From: Utricularia gibba
Lineage: Eukaryota > Streptophyta > Magnoliopsida > Lamiales > Lentibulariaceae
Assembly (NCBI GenBank): GCA_002189035.1
Contig: NEEC01000002.1
Coordinates: 4,363,001-4,427,000, forward strand
Direction of reading: 5' to 3'
Length of the DNA: 64,000 bases
The translations under genes were made by a program, and so were the position numbers. Positions within the stretch are counted from its first letter, which is position 1, and each line of letters begins with the position of its first letter. The notes under the pieces were generated by a model. It was not told the DNA's origin, did not search any database, and saw only the letters and a program-made list of their open reading frames with translations. Positions 25,051 through 37,835 of the stretch are shown here, piece by piece.

Positions 25051-26250
25051 CTATTTTAAGACACGAATTAGCTCATGCTTCTTACTGATCAATGACATAT
25101 CATCTACATACAACACCAGAATAACAAAATTATTGTCAAATTTCATCACATAACATAAGGTTCTAATGTTGATCGAGTATAAATAATAGAAAACATAAAT
25201 ATAATCAAAACATATATTCCACTCTCTTGGAGCCTCTTTTAACACATATAAACTCCTTTTGACTTTATACACTAGATGCTCTCTACCCTTCCTCACAAAG
25301 CTAGGAATTTTTTTCATATAGATCTCCTCCTTTAGATCACCATGAAGAAATGTGGTTTTAACATACATTTGCTACAATTCTAGGTCCAAATGAGCTACAA
25401 AGGCCAAAATTATTCTAATTGATGCCACATTTGTATTGGAGAAAAGATCTCTTAATAAACGATGCCTCATGCCATCTGAATTTCTTTTTAGTTTGAAAAC
25501 CCACTTATTTTTCATAGCTCATACATCTCATTTTTCTAGATGAAATGCATTTCTTCTCCCATAGTAGCCAGCCATTTATCTTTCTCATAAGACTTCAAAA
25601 CTTCATTTAGAGACTCTCGTCCTCCATCCTTTGTAAACAAAGCAAATTTTTCAGGAGTGCACAAGTTGCTTGGCACTGATCCTCTTGCTAAATGAGAAGA
25701 GCCCTCTTGTAACACATTTTCAAATTGGATGTATATCTATGACACGATGTTAGAATTGGACTCCACTATTAAGGAGTCCAAATTCAGGCTCACATGATCA
25801 TCAATACTAGCACTTCTATTATGTGGACACATATGATATTTAAGAAACTTTACATCTCATAATTCAATGATCTTTCTACCTTGAGGGTCACAGAATCTAT
25901 ACCCCATTTCCTTGAGTGTGCCCATGGCCTAAAAACAACAAAATCTCAAATGATCATCAAGCTTCATACATTGATTAGAAGGTAATAACACCATTTCATT
26001 GCATTCAAACACTTGTTGATGCTTCAAACTCATTGATCTAACTATCCATTTTTCTATAATTGGTACTCAAGTGCCTTCTTGGGACTCCAATTAGATAAAT
26101 AACACATTGTCTTCAATGCCTCGCCCCAAAAACTCCCAGGTAGCATTGCTCCCTTCAGCATGGATTGGACTTCATCAAATAGAGTTCGATTCAACATCTC
26201 AGCCACTAGATTATGTAGAGAAGTAATGGATCTTAACTAAGGGTTGCAAT
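25051..26250 (-). pseudogene. Copia integrase and reverse transcriptase remnants
   Basis: At 26040-26230 the minus strand reads a Copia integrase C-terminal block ('VAEMLNRTLFDEV', 'GSFWGEALKTMCYL'). At 25051-25368 it reads reverse transcriptase: 'VKTTFLHGDLKEEIYM', 'LVYKVKRSLYVLKEAP' and the catalytic 'LYVDDM'. The usual G of LYGLKQAP is V here, and stops occur between blocks. Confidence 0.75.
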
Positions 26251-26491
26251 TCCTGGGAAATAGACTCAGTTTCCTCCTTTCATCTATCCTCGTCTTGGTT
26301 TTCATTGATTTCTTCCGAATAGCTGGTTATAGGAGCAAAGAATAACTTACTTTCCCTTACACTTTGATTTACATGGAGGCACGAGAATAGCCTCATGTGG
26401 TTCCCCGTTGGACGATTGAGAAGACAAGAGGATTGCCGTCGATTGCCTTCAAAACTGAATTGTGCACGTGTGTCTAGCTATTGCCCATGAC

Positions 26492-27136
26492 TAGTGGTGA
26501 GTACGAGGTCACTACTCGTCCACTGTTGCGGTACCTTGGTCACAAACACGATCTCTTTAGTATAAGAATTCTTTCACTAGTACTAAAAGTGCTTTCAGAA
26601 GCTACCATTGAAGCTAGAGGTGTGCCAATATCCTTGGCAAGCTGTGACAAAATCAAATAATGAGAGATCTGATTCTTTTAACAATCAAGTATATCAAAGT
26701 TATCCCTTTATTGCCATGTAGTTAATGCATTACATTTTATAATGCAACCTCATTGGCTCTTGTTTTCATGCTAGAAGAAGAAAAAACCTACACCATAGAC
26801 CAATAATCACATTGAAAATGCGAAGTGCAGCAAAATAGCAGAAGAAATTGGTTTCAAAATTACATTGAAAACGTGCAGAAAATAATAGAAGTGAAACTCT
26901 TTCAAACCCTAGATGTGAGATATTATCTTTTGTTGGCCTAGTAAAAAGGTTTGATAAAAAGCAAGGTAATGGACCATTACATTGACCAAAAGTATTTTTT
27001 GTTTTAAAAAATTGAATTGAATAGGTCAGTCACTCGTACTCATGAATGTGGACTCGACTCGTACTCATTTCCACGAGTTTAGTCACGAGTCAACTCGTCG
27101 GGTCAATGGGTTGACTTGTACTCATGCCCACCTCTA
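26492..27136 (-). mobile_element. hAT deletion derivative
   Basis: The left end TAGTGGTGAGTACGAGG and the reverse complement of the right end TAGAGGTGGGCATGAG are alike, as hAT inverted ends, with 'gactcg' repeats inside the right end. At about 26560-26640 the minus strand reads LAKDIGTPLASMVASESTFST, the hAT C-terminal dimerisation block. The rest of the transposase is gone. Flanking 8-mers do not match well. Confidence 0.5.
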
Positions 27137-28330
27137 TCTTTGCCTTTCTACTCCTGTTAAGTGTCATTTTCTCATTACCTTTTATGTCGTTTTTATGTCT
27201 AAATGTGATTTAAATTTTTTAGTTAGGAGTTTATAATATAAGGTTTAGATTTTATCTAAATTAGGATAATTATCCTAAATCTTGTATTTTATCTAATATT
27301 TTTGCTAGTTTTGTTTAAGTTTTCTAGAGGCGAGCACTTGGTAAGACATGAGAGAAAGGAAGCAGTGGATGACGACAAAATGGATCTTCCCGAACTGATA
27401 TCTCCTTGATTTTTGAAAAATTGTAGACGCCTAATGATGTGCCTTGGCATGCGGTACTCAGAGTCTCTGAAAAAATGAAATCATTAGCGTACCAGTGTCA
27501 GAGCAAAAGTTTTCTTGCAAGTCACTCCAATCCAACAAGATAACAGGAACATGAAAACTCAAACAAAGTAGTTTAGTTAAGTTTAGTTCAGATAGTCAGA
27601 TTTCAATTTTAGTTTTAATTTAGACTTTTGTTTATCTCTCTAGAAGATTTTCCTCTGTCTTCTCTCTAGAACCTTGTTTTCATTTCCTTAGTTTGTATGA
27701 CCGTTCACGACTAGCAACTTCCGTTTCTAGGTTGGGCTACTCTCATATCTACATTTCGTTAGTTAATCTCCATTTCTTTTTTGAATTCGATTGGGTTCCG
27801 TAAGTCTTTCGCACAATTATGTTATAGTCTTTTTATAACAAACCCCTTATTTAAGATTCATGGTAAGCTAATCATTACTGCTAGTTTTGTAAAAGAGCAA
27901 GGTGGAAAGCACCAATTCATAACCTTGTGGTAGAAGGCAAACAACACTTTGTCTGTGACTGTACCTCATGATCAATGGATAGATAGTGATCTTGTATCTT
28001 GACTCATTGGGTCACTCACAACACTTGGGTACACACACACACAATTCAACAGTGAGGGTACAGCAACAGTACCTCTTATCTTTACATTTGTCCAAGGAGG
28101 AGCAACATCGGGCTATTCTCATGCCTTCTTGCAAGAAAGTGTAAGGGAGGGTAGATAATTCCTTACTTCTATAACCGAGTACTCGAGAAGATCAAAGAAG
28201 AGTGAAGACGTGAAGAACGTAGCTGAGCAGGATTCCATTCACAGGGACATTTTCTTTATTTAAGGTTTATCGCTTAAGTTTATTTCCGTTGTTTGTTTAC
28301 AATCCTCTTACCCCCTTACTCAAACTTCAT
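27137..28330. other. Unidentified, repeat-like DNA inside the Copia element
   Basis: This block separates the Copia integrase remnant from its gag remnant. It contains no convincing coding sequence. The segment near 28410-28520 ('gtgtgttcgacacccgtac' followed by 'gtggaaacgatacgtatcaac') is reminiscent of an LTR end, so a further LTR insertion is possible. Confidence 0.3.
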
Positions 28331-28539
28331 CATTTATGTTTCTCGCATTTTTACTTTACAAACCTGTTTCCAAATCGTGATAATTGTATTTGGCATAACA
28401 TCATCTTTCACTAAAAAATAACTCCGTGTGTTCGACACCCGTACTAGACAATTATATTTTATGTGTTTTAAAAATATTGAAAATTTATTGTGGAAACGAT
28501 ACGTATCAACTCCTTTTGTTGCTCTTATTGTGCTAGATA

Positions 28540-28760
28540 GCCATAACATTTCTTTCAAAGATGTCTCTTTTTCCCATAGTGGAAGCAGGTTCTTGTCTCA
28601 TGTTTCTTTTCATGCTTCTGCTATTTTCCCTAGGATTTATCTCCCTATTTAGATTTATCTTACCCTCGACTCTTAGCCCTCTCCCTTGAACGATCTTTGT
28701 ATTTATTCTCACTATAGGCGAGGGTGGACATAGAATCAACATCACTCATAATTTCTATAT
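28540..28760 (-). pseudogene. Copia gag zinc-knuckle remnant
   Basis: On the minus strand a C-F-H-Y-G-K-K-R-H-L...K-K-C-Y string near 28580 is a decayed CCHC zinc knuckle; upstream is a basic Arg/Asn-rich gag tail. One knuckle cysteine is Tyr, and a stop lies inside the knuckle. Confidence 0.45.
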
Positions 28761-29297
28761 TTCACCTCATGAGTTCCTCCTCCAATAGTGACTTTGCTAC
28801 TACAACATGTTTCTGGCCTCCATTCATCGAGTTGCTAACCATAATTACCGGTGTCTCTCAAGAACTAGGTAATGTATCCATTAATCGCTTTTATCTCTTC
28901 ATTGAAACTCACCTTGACAGCAATTATCTAATCCACAATATCCTTAGATTTACTCAAACATTCAAATATTGAGTCATCATCTTTATACTTCAACCTCGAC
29001 ATACTCTTATATAACATGGGCTTGTTTAAGGTGTTGTTAAGTTGGAACACTTCTTTTAACACTTTTCACAATTGTGGTGCATCATCAAACTCATTGATTC
29101 TATGCAGCAATCTATCATCAATGCATAGATTCATAATAGCGATTGCTTTCAATTATCTGCCAATCCATTTATGTGAACACCAGTTACAAAAGTCTTCCAA
29201 AAATCTTTACATGTTAGCACTGATTTGATCTTAGACTGCCACGAGGAGTAATTTGTTGCGTTCAACTTTGAAACATCGTGAAACTCATTCATAACTT

Positions 29298-29310
29298 CGC
29301 TTTGATACCG
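29298..29310 (-). other. Copia primer-binding site
   Basis: The minus-strand sequence CGGTATCAAAGCG differs little from the TGGTATCAGAGC site complementary to initiator methionine tRNA used by plant Copia elements. It lies two bases inside the right LTR, fixing the element's orientation. Confidence 0.55.
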
Positions 29311-29790
29311 ATTGCTAGAAACACTAGAGATGATGTAGGAATTGAATGGAATCAGAAGCCCACTAGTCTTACGTACTTATGAAAATGATGTGTTCATTTT
29401 TGTGAGGGACACATAATTTACTAGGTAAAACCCACCAAAGCTGGGAAACCTCACAGGCGTAAGAATCACTTATGCAAGAAATAATTCACTATGCTTCACC
29501 AATACACAAAAAGTAATAGTAGCACACTACCTTGCACATCTACCATAATAGACAATAATATCAGTAAGTCATATCTCTATTGTGCTCGAGCAGCCCCTGA
29601 TCACAGGTCAGAGACTTCACTGAAACAAATAGAATAATTCTCTCAACTGCATCCAATAATCTTGCACATATCTCTTATATGTTGATTGATCATAATCACA
29701 ACGTCGCAACAGTTTCCATCAAGCCCACTGCATCACTCTCACTATTCAACCCAATTATGGTTACGTTGCTCCACTTCGAGTCAATCTCCT

Positions 29791-31214
29791 AAGGTGAGAA
29801 CCCAGTTGCGAGTGAATGGTGTTGCTCTCATCAATCCTCTTCGGTATCACTTATGACAATTGATTTTGTATATACGAGGACAGAATCAGGGATTACGTTG
29901 ATGGGGTGATGATCGCAATATTAATCCCACTACTATGATAAAGTAGTTGCGATGCGGTTACACTTTATTACACAGTCAAAAGGAGGCAGTTAATCTAGGT
30001 TTGGTAGTTTTTATAGAGGTGAAACAATAAAATGAAGAAAAAGAAAACGAAAATGACGAATGTGTCGAAATAATGATGGTCGGCGGACGGCCGCCGCCGA
30101 AGGCAAACGTGTGGTTGATATCGCCGAGCAAAGCCTAGATGCCAGTGAGGCGGAACACTTTATTTTATTCCTTCTTGTCTGAATTCTCAAATCCCAGATA
30201 GATATTTTTGTAGACCATAGCCACCAAAGTGTGACACGTCCTACGTTGTGCTGACTTGTACATGTACTACCTTTGGGGGATTAGGCCGAAACCGCCATGA
30301 CCGACGCTCGTCAGGCCTGACTCTGGGTTTTGCCTTATGTTCGTTGTGGGTTTATTAAGATTCTATCTTGGAATTTGGAGAAGGTTTTAACTCGAAGAAA
30401 CGGATCTATCTAATTGGAATCTTCAGAAAAGGTGGAAGAAGAACCAATTCATTCTTCTCATCCTCCCCCTCCTCCTTTGGTTTTACTTTGTTTCTGGGCT
30501 CCTCATCTTTTTTATTTTTTGTCGGCCTTCAAGGTTCCCTTTTTGCTCTCTTATTTGAATACTGATTTCTGCACAATTTTGTCTACTCGTTTCTTTTCTG
30601 GTTCGTTTCCTGTTAGACCATGTTTGTAATCAGAGTTTTAATGTCCTCTCAAGAATTTTATCCAGATTGGTGTTGCCTGGCATTGATATTATGTTTGTAT
30701 ATTGCAGGGAACAGGACACAAGTGCAAGTTTCAAAATCAGCTGTGAGTCGGTACCGTTGTTTCCTTCTATTATAACCAACTCAAGTTCTTTGTTTGTTTG
30801 TTTTTTTAATTGTGGACTGGGCTGTATTTTCTTCTTTAGTTGCTGCAACAGTTTTTGGCTTCTTATCTTCCGGATTCTGGGTGATCAAATATTTTTGAGT
30901 CGTTGTTGTTCACTTGTTTTTTTGCAACTGTAGTTCAGTTTTCTTATTATCATCTGGTGGCAACTCAATATGCGATCAATGTTCTATGGAATTAGGGCAA
31001 TATTGCATGTTATTGATCATATTTATTCATGTTGTTATGCAGTTTTGCTTGGGCTCGAATCAATGTTCTATGGAATTAGGGCAATATTTTTGAGTCGTTG
31101 TTGAGAGACCGTCTGAGTGATACAGGATAAATATATATTTTGCATTCTATAGGAAGAGTCTAAACTGAAATTTCCCGCACTTCCGAAGAGTGTGGATAAC
31201 CTTAAGCATTTTGC
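29791..31214 (+). other. PIP5K9 upstream region and probable 5' UTR with introns
   Basis: From about 30360 the sequence changes to mixed composition with splice-like signals (for example 'ttgcag' then 'ggaacaggac' near 30707), consistent with a spliced 5' UTR. Exact exons cannot be fixed. A local duplication lies at 30886-31103 (see findings). Nothing else is recognised between 29791 and 30360. Confidence 0.4.
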
Positions 31215-34200
31215 ATGTCTGGTTCTGCGCCTACAGTTGATATTTTGACAACAGGACTCTCTCTTTCAGACAGGACAAGATCTATAGATCCAATTAATTA
31301 CAGTGAGACAAGCTTTTTGGTGCCAGAACATGATAGGGTCTCTCATGCCTCTTCTGTAACCAGTGAACTTGTGATTCGGGAGGTCTTTTTGGTGAATGGG
31401 GAATATTACTCAGGTTCATTACATGGGAATACGCCAGAAGGTTTTGGGGTATATGTTTGGGCAGATGGCTGCAAGTATGAGGGTGAATGGAGATGTGGGA
31501 TGAGGCATGGATCTGGAAAACTTCGATGGCTGTCTGGTGCTCACTATGAAGGTGAGTTTTTGGGAGGTTATATTCATGGATCTGGGACATATACAAGATC
31601 TGACAAAATGACTTACGAAGGTAAATGGAAGTTGAATCTCAAGCATGGTTTAGGGAATCAAAGATTCCCTAATGGAGATACCTTTGAAGGATCATGGATT
31701 CAAGGATCTCTTGAAGGACCTGGGAAGTATAAATGGAACAATGGGAATGTGTACATAGGGCACATGAAAGGGGGAAAATGTCGGGAAAGGGAACTCTTAC
31801 ATGGACTAATGGTGATTCATATAAGGGTAGCTGGTTGAGTGGAATGATGCATGGATTTGGAGTGTACACATGGGGAGATGGTAGCTGCTATGTCGGGACT
31901 TGGACTCGAGGTCTCAAAGATGGAAAAGGAACATTTTACCCAAAGGGAAGCAAAATTTCATTGCATCAGCGACTGCAAATTGATGCCTTAATAAAGCAAG
32001 GGATGCTGCCTGATCTTAAGAAACAGAATCAGGTTTCACATGCAACGTCAGTGGATATGGGGGATGTTAAGGTTGAAAGGAGCCAAACTGCGGCGTCTAA
32101 ACATCCTATGAGTAACCTTTCCAATGGAAGCCGTCTAAACTTGGAGCCGTCTCCATCTTCGAATTCCTCCTTGGAAAGAAGTTGGAGTCTAGAGGTATCA
32201 ATTGAAAAAAATTTGGGGCATGCTCAATCAATGAATTCTTTTGATGCTTTTTTTGGAGGTGATGATAATGTGAATCAGACGAATCATCCTCCAATTATTG
32301 AAAAAGAGTATGTGCAAGGGGTGCTAATCAGTGAGCTTGTATTAAGCCAGTCATCAAAAAAGGCAAAAAAGAGAGAAAAGAAACTTATCAAAGAGATTAA
32401 GAGGCCTGGTGAACAAATCATCAAAGGCCACAGGAGTTATGATCTAATGCTAAGTCTGCAACTTGGAATCAGGTGAGGATCTTCATGTACTATGAATATA
32501 TTTTTGTGAACTTATTCTAAAAAGGTGCCAGAAGCATCATCAGGTACACTGTGGGAAAGATTACTCCCATACAGAGAAGAGAAGTGAGAGATACCGATTT
32601 TGGTCTGCGTGCTAGCTTTTCAATGACTTTTCCTAAAACAGGATCACGAATGACTCCCCGCATCATTCTGGAGACTTCAAGTGGAAGGATTATTGCCCTA
32701 TGGTTTTTAGGTGCCTTCCAGTTTTTAATAAGTTTCGTTCTTCTGTAACTAGTTTGTCTGCTAAAACGCTTTTGAAGTGATTCAGTTCATATGTCTCATA
32801 TACTTTGTAGGAGTCTGAGGGAGATGTTCAAGATTGATGCTGCTGATTACATGGTATCTATCTGTGGTAATGATGCACTCAGAGAACTCTCTTCACCTGG
32901 AAAGAGCGGCAGTGTCTTTTTTCTATCTCAAGATGACCGCTTTATGATCAAAACACTGCGGAACTCTGAAGTCAAGGTTGCACTTTTTTATCTTAGAAAA
33001 AAGCACAGATCGGCCTCATGAACTTTTGCGTTAATTTCAATTATCTGTTTGTCTGTGGGGATTATAAATAGACTTTGTTGTTGCAAATCATTTTTAGGTT
33101 CTGCTGCAGATGCTTCCAAGGTATCATCGTCATGTTCGGAAATATGAAAACACCCTTATAACAAAGTTCTTCGGTCTTCACAGAATCAAAGCTTCTAGTG
33201 GTCAAAAGGTAATGGCATAGTACAAATTATACTGAAAAACCGTAGTTCTGAAAATCCCTTGTGTTTGCAGTTTCGGTTTGTTGTTATGGGAAATGTGTTC
33301 TGCACGGAGTTACGAATCCATAGAAGATTTGATCTAAAGGGCTCCTCTTTGGGACGTTCAGCCAACAAGGTCAAGATTGATGAGAATACAATACTCAAGG
33401 ACTTGGATTTGAATTATTGCTTCTACTTGGAGCCTTCATGGCGTGATGCCCTCTTAAAGTAAGCTGTTTCTTAATCTGCAATGCTTCTATCTTAGTTACA
33501 CTCACTATCCATGTGCAGGCAGATTGAGATTGACAGCAAATTCTTGGAATCAGAGAATATCATGGACTACAGCCTCTTGCTGGGAGTCCACCACAGGGCA
33601 CCGCAATACCCTCGATCCCTGATTTCTTCCAGCATTCAGCCAGAATCTATTGACGGATTGGGAATTGTTGCAGAAGATGGTAAGCTGCTTTTATATTCTG
33701 ATTGCCATCAGCGAGTATTAGCTATATGTCACTTGTTCGATCTGATTTGCAAGAGTCCTTGGAAGATGAGATGCCTGCTCAAGGCCTTGTGCTTGTCCCT
33801 AGTGGCTCGGATGGCTATAGTTCAGTTGTGGGGCTGCACATTAGAGGCAGTCGGCTGCGAGCCTTGTCAATGACCGGCGATGATGCAGAGGTCGACCTTC
33901 TTCTCCCTGGCACAGCAAGGTGCGTGCAATTAGACATCTGGGTGATCAACTGCAATCTGAAGAAGAAGAAAAAAAAAATGGAGTTTTATGATGATACAGA
34001 TTACAGATCCAGCTTGGGGTGAACATGCCGGCAAGAGCAGAGCGCATTCCGGGAGAAGCTGGTGCGGAGATAATTCATGAGGTGTACGACGTAGTGTTGT
34101 ACTTGGGGATCATCGACATCCTGCAAGAGTACAACATGAACAAGAAGATCGAGCATGCATACAAATCGATGCAGTTTGATTCCCTGTCAATATCTTCTGT

Positions 34201-34276
34201 AGATCCCAAGTTTTACTCACAGCGGTTCCTGGAGTTCATCAACAAGGTGTTCCCGGCGAATCCCGTAGTTGATTAG
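31215..34276 (+). CDS. PIP5K9: Phosphatidylinositol 4-phosphate 5-kinase with MORN repeats (PIP5K9), two frameshifts
   Basis: Eight exons: 31215-32472, 32544-32710, 32811-32976, 33098-33208, 33271-33458, 33519-33679, 33754-33919 and 34000-34276, all GT..AG. Allowing two missing bases, they encode about 831 residues, close to Arabidopsis PIP5K9. The enzyme phosphorylates PI4P to PI(4,5)P2 at the plasma membrane; PIP5K9 is also linked to cytosolic invertase and sugar-dependent root growth. The N-terminal part holds about eight MORN repeats (Y-x-G-x-W/F) and a linker; the kinase domain has 'DRFMIKTL' (ATP-binding Lys), 'IMDYSLLLG' and '[12 protein letters not shown]'. Two single-base deletions break the frame: at 31775-31778 (four A after five G, in the seventh MORN region) and at 32656-32659 (CCCC where PPHH needs five C). 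Every splice site and motif is otherwise intact. It is either an assembly error or a very young pseudogene. Confidence 0.9.
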
Positions 34277-36200
34277 ACAGACCATGAAGATTCTGTTGCG
34301 ACTGGTGCTATGCCTGTAATGAGATGAACTGCAACTTCAAAGTTGGATGCAGAAGGTCTGGTGTCTACCTTCGGAAACTAATCAAGCTTTCCGTGAGCCA
34401 AACAGGCAGCTTAGACAGCATTCTTAACAAACAAAGTGCTTCTAATTCATTCACAAGCAAACCTACCACACACATACTGAACACGTCAGTTTAGTTGGTG
34501 ATACTATCTTTCTGTCAAGAGTTGATTCCACTCCACTTCAAATTATATTTTCTTTTTATAAAATGTATTCGAAAATAATATTAACTAAAAATGAGTTAAA
34601 CCCAAGTTTATGGGCAGACCTTAATACCGCTAATAAGAGTCTGAACTAAACATTAAGGTCTTGTTTGATATGAAGTATAAAGTTCATTTATAATGAATTG
34701 AATGAAATCTTATTAAATTGGTATAATTATACTTCCATGTTATCCTCATATATATATATATATAAGGAAGAGGGAAAAGAAGAGAAATATTGGTATTTGT
34801 ATACCTAATGTTAAAATGACATTTGTACCCTTATTTTTTAATTATCTAGTTATATTTAATCATTTTAATTACTTTAATTTTATTATATTTGATTAACTTA
34901 GAATATTTCAAGTGATTTTTTTTCATCCCCTGGAAATTGTAACTTTTCTTTTTTAGATTTCATAACTTATCCTTTTCGGTTTTAATTTACATACCTTGCT
35001 ATTCTTTGGAAGATTGGCAATACAAATGTAGCAGTTTTGGATGCTCTCATTGCAACTGTCTTGTCACTTTTATTCCATTGCACAAATAAATGTCTTAGCA
35101 TTAGGATAGTGTCTGCAATATCATAGTTTTGATAGATGTTTAAAAAGAGACAAGATACATTTTTATAAGTAGATTCTTTATCCGATTATTTTATAAGTAT
35201 ATATAATTTTATTATAAACATTCTTTTTTGTATTATAGTGAAGAATGAATCCTTGTAATATTATTATGAACATTTTTTTATATTATAGTAAAGAATAAAT
35301 CCATTGTTTTTGTTACAGAATATTTGTGCATGCCGAATTTTCTACTTTGATAGTGCTATTATTGTGGGGACTATCGATGCAAATTGAAATACTTTATAAA
35401 AGAAAAAATTTCAAAACAAATTGAGTATTGAAGTACTCTTATTTATAGTGTGAATAATTTTACCTTAAATAATTTGAGAATAAGTAAAAATGTTTTGGGG
35501 AGTCCATATTTCCTTCTACAAACATACTCAAGATTGAAAGCTTTAAGATATGTGACTGTCAAAAAGGTAGGCTCGTTTTTAATGATTCTGTTTCATCACA
35601 AGAAAGCATGAGTACATAAACATAACTTCTTGAAACGATATCAAGGTATTTCTAATCTATACTCCATGAGATTCTCTCATAAAAATCAATACCGTCAAAT
35701 TCATCTTCAAAATTTAGGTTTTTTATAGTATTGTTTATTTCACAATATGTTTTAAGACTGAGAAAGTTGATATGTATAAAAGAGATCAATAAGGTAAATC
35801 ATAGAAATTGCAAAGGCCATATTTCAACAAATGTTCTTGGAGTATGCAACAAAAGCATGAATTTCATATTTTTATTGGCTGGTTAGGAAGGCTCAACCAC
35901 AAATAGTAGATTATTATGTGATATATTATAACACCCTAATGGTTTTCAAGTATGCAAAGGTATGAATTACAAAACTTTACAAAGTATAAGCCTTTTTTTA
36001 GAGTGGTGCTGCCATTTTTTTTCTATTTGATATGAAAAAATGAAGCAAGATGATGCGTGGTGTCAGTTACATAATAAGTATGAGAAACAATTTGATAAAT
36101 ACATTTTTTAATTTTTTTTCATAGATACATAAAGTAGTTGATTATACTCAAATGAAGATTTTGGTTACTAATCGTAGAAAAAACAGTAAATAAAAGAGAC
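34277..36200. other. AT-rich intergenic DNA downstream of PIP5K9
   Basis: The first 200 bases are probably PIP5K9 3' UTR. The remainder is AT-rich with no recognised gene, apart from a 50-bp tandem duplication at 35210-35302 and a short TA tract near 34750. Confidence 0.4.
35210..35302. repeat. Imperfect 50-bp tandem duplication
   Basis: Two copies of 'ttattataaacatt...tattatagtgaagaatgaatcc' stand side by side (35210-35260 and 35261-35302) with a few substitutions and one short gap. Confidence 0.7.
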
Positions 36201-36209
36201 TAATAGTGA

Positions 36210-36290
36210 TGGTTAGTCAAGGTACGTGCAAGAGTAGAAAATGGAAAACTTTTGAGATCTCATGCTCTCATGCACAACAAGTACGTAGTC
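36210..36290 (+). pseudogene. Possible MULE transposase SWIM zinc-finger remnant
   Basis: The plus strand reads T-C-K-S-R-K-W-K-T-F-E-I-S-C-S-H-A, which fits the SWIM finger (C-x-C..W...G-I-P-C-S-H) of MuDR/FAR1-type transposases, with the second Cys replaced. The surrounding frame is short and broken. Evidence is one motif. Confidence 0.4.
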
Positions 36291-36930
36291 AACTCTCTTG
36301 ATTACATATCTTAGATTTTGTATTACAATTATAACTTCATGTCTGAAAAATATGTTAAATGCTAAACATTGATTATAGGTATGTCATTCTATTCAATGTT
36401 AAATCTTGACCAATAGATTAGAATATATGAGAATTAAATTCAATCATTGGAATTTGATGATATATGGCAAACGGCACCATTTTTGTTGATCCATGACTCT
36501 ACTCTTAAAAAGAATATCTGCCCTAGATGACCTCAATCAACAAGATTTATAATGCCAATAGATTATCAAGGTTGAAAATTCACATGATATATGGCTAGAC
36601 CTGATGAGTTACTTCAAACACAGTTTACCCAAGAATATTAATCACAAAGACATTGAGTATCATTTCATGTATTATCTCATTCACACTAATACCCCATCAT
36701 ACTCAACCTAGATCATGGATGTGTTGTCCTACCATGCAACGAAATTATGATGTCCATGAGATCAGTACCTCTACTATATCAACCATTCATGGAAAAAATA
36801 TATAAATTTAAAAGAGTTATATGTATTTTATCTCTAAATAAAAATAAATTAATGTCATTATGCTATCTATTGTACTAGAAAAATGTTATATAAACTAATT
36901 TATCATAATTTATAGCACAAAACAAGATTC
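36291..36930. other. Intergenic, nothing recognised
   Basis: AT-rich sequence between the possible MULE remnant and the minisatellite. No coding frame of note. Confidence 0.35.
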
Positions 36931-37835
36931 AAAGCATTGTTGGGTATCGCTTATACTTGTAGGCAGCACCCAAATCATTGCTAGGCATCGTTCATACAAC
37001 GAAGCAGTGCTCGAGGTAGACTTGGGCATGAGTCAGAGTCGACTCGTGAGTCCGGCGAGTCAACCCATCTAGGGTAGGACTTGTGACTCGAACTCATGGA
37101 AAATGAGTCAGGATCAAGTCACGAAACACGAGTTAGGGTCGACTCGCAAGTTGGGTCTATGTTAAGATCTATTTGATTTTTTTTAATTTTTTATTTTTTT
37201 AACAAATCTAGGGTTTGGACTAAAAGGCCAACGATTGAGCCCAACTCTTCATTAAACCTAGTTAATGATTTTTCAATCTCAATTACACAATCACCACCAA
37301 CAACTACGATTTTTTATTTGAAGCTCTAATTCTGAAACTTTTTTCCATCACTTCTTTTTTTTTTCGATTCTATTTTTTCTTGGATTCCATGTACACCGTC
37401 AATTCCAAACTTATAATAAGGAGGAAAAACTTAAAATCATATAAGATTTTTTAATTTAATTTCTTTTTTAATTAAATAAAATGAGTCGACTCAAGTTAGG
37501 ATCGAGTCATGCCCTTCAACTCGTCAACCCTAACTTGCTGAATCTAGGTTTCCAAATCGACTTGTGAGGGTCGACTTGTAACTCATGAGGCTTGGACCCA
37601 TGCCCAAGTCTAGACAGGGGTGACTTTTGCTTAGTAAGCTATTTGTACAACGAAAAAAATACCCAATAATGCCCTCGGCATCACTTATACTCATAAACAA
37701 CATTCAAACCAATTTTAGACAATTTACACCGTTAGGTAGCACCCAAGATGTTGTTGGGCACCGTTTATAGCCATAAGCAACTCCCAAAGCGTTTTTGGGC
37801 ATCACTTATAGCTGCCAGCATTTATGGATTCCACT
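36931..37835. repeat. Degenerate 41-bp minisatellite, interrupted by a MITE
   Basis: Units of about 39-41 bp follow the pattern 'aaag.atTGtTGGGCATCgcTTATA....AGCAgCaCCC'. Two lie at 36931-37016 and about four at 37655-37835. The block between, 37017-37612, is an inserted MITE. A further unit-like piece ('gtttataacaataaacagcatccaagg') continues at 41080 after an LTR insertion, so the array was once contiguous. Confidence 0.6.
37017..37612. mobile_element. MITE with long inverted ends (hAT-like)
   Basis: A 596-bp non-coding element whose ends TAGACTTGGGCATGAGTC and reverse complement TAGACTTGGGCATGGGTC are nearly perfect inverted repeats, followed by clustered 'gactcg/cgagtc' motifs on both sides. 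The interior is AT-rich with no transposase. The TAG..GGGCATG ends resemble the hAT remnant at 26492-27136, which may be its source family. Flanking 8-mers match at only 4 of 8. Confidence 0.7.

Larger units (their letters stand above)
24043..29790 (-). mobile_element. Decayed Ty1/Copia retrotransposon with nested insertions
   Basis: About 200 bases at 24043-24240 and 29579-29777 are direct copies (both run through 'ttatggttacgttgctccactt'), the remains of the two LTRs. On the minus strand the 3' LTR begins TGTTAGAATAGG at 24287, preceded by the purine-rich tract GTGGAGAAA (24288-24296). A primer-binding site lies at 29298-29310 beside the other LTR. Between them are gag, integrase and reverse transcriptase remnants in the correct minus-strand order. 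A hAT remnant at 26492-27136 and unidentified DNA interrupt it. It is not competent. Confidence 0.6.
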
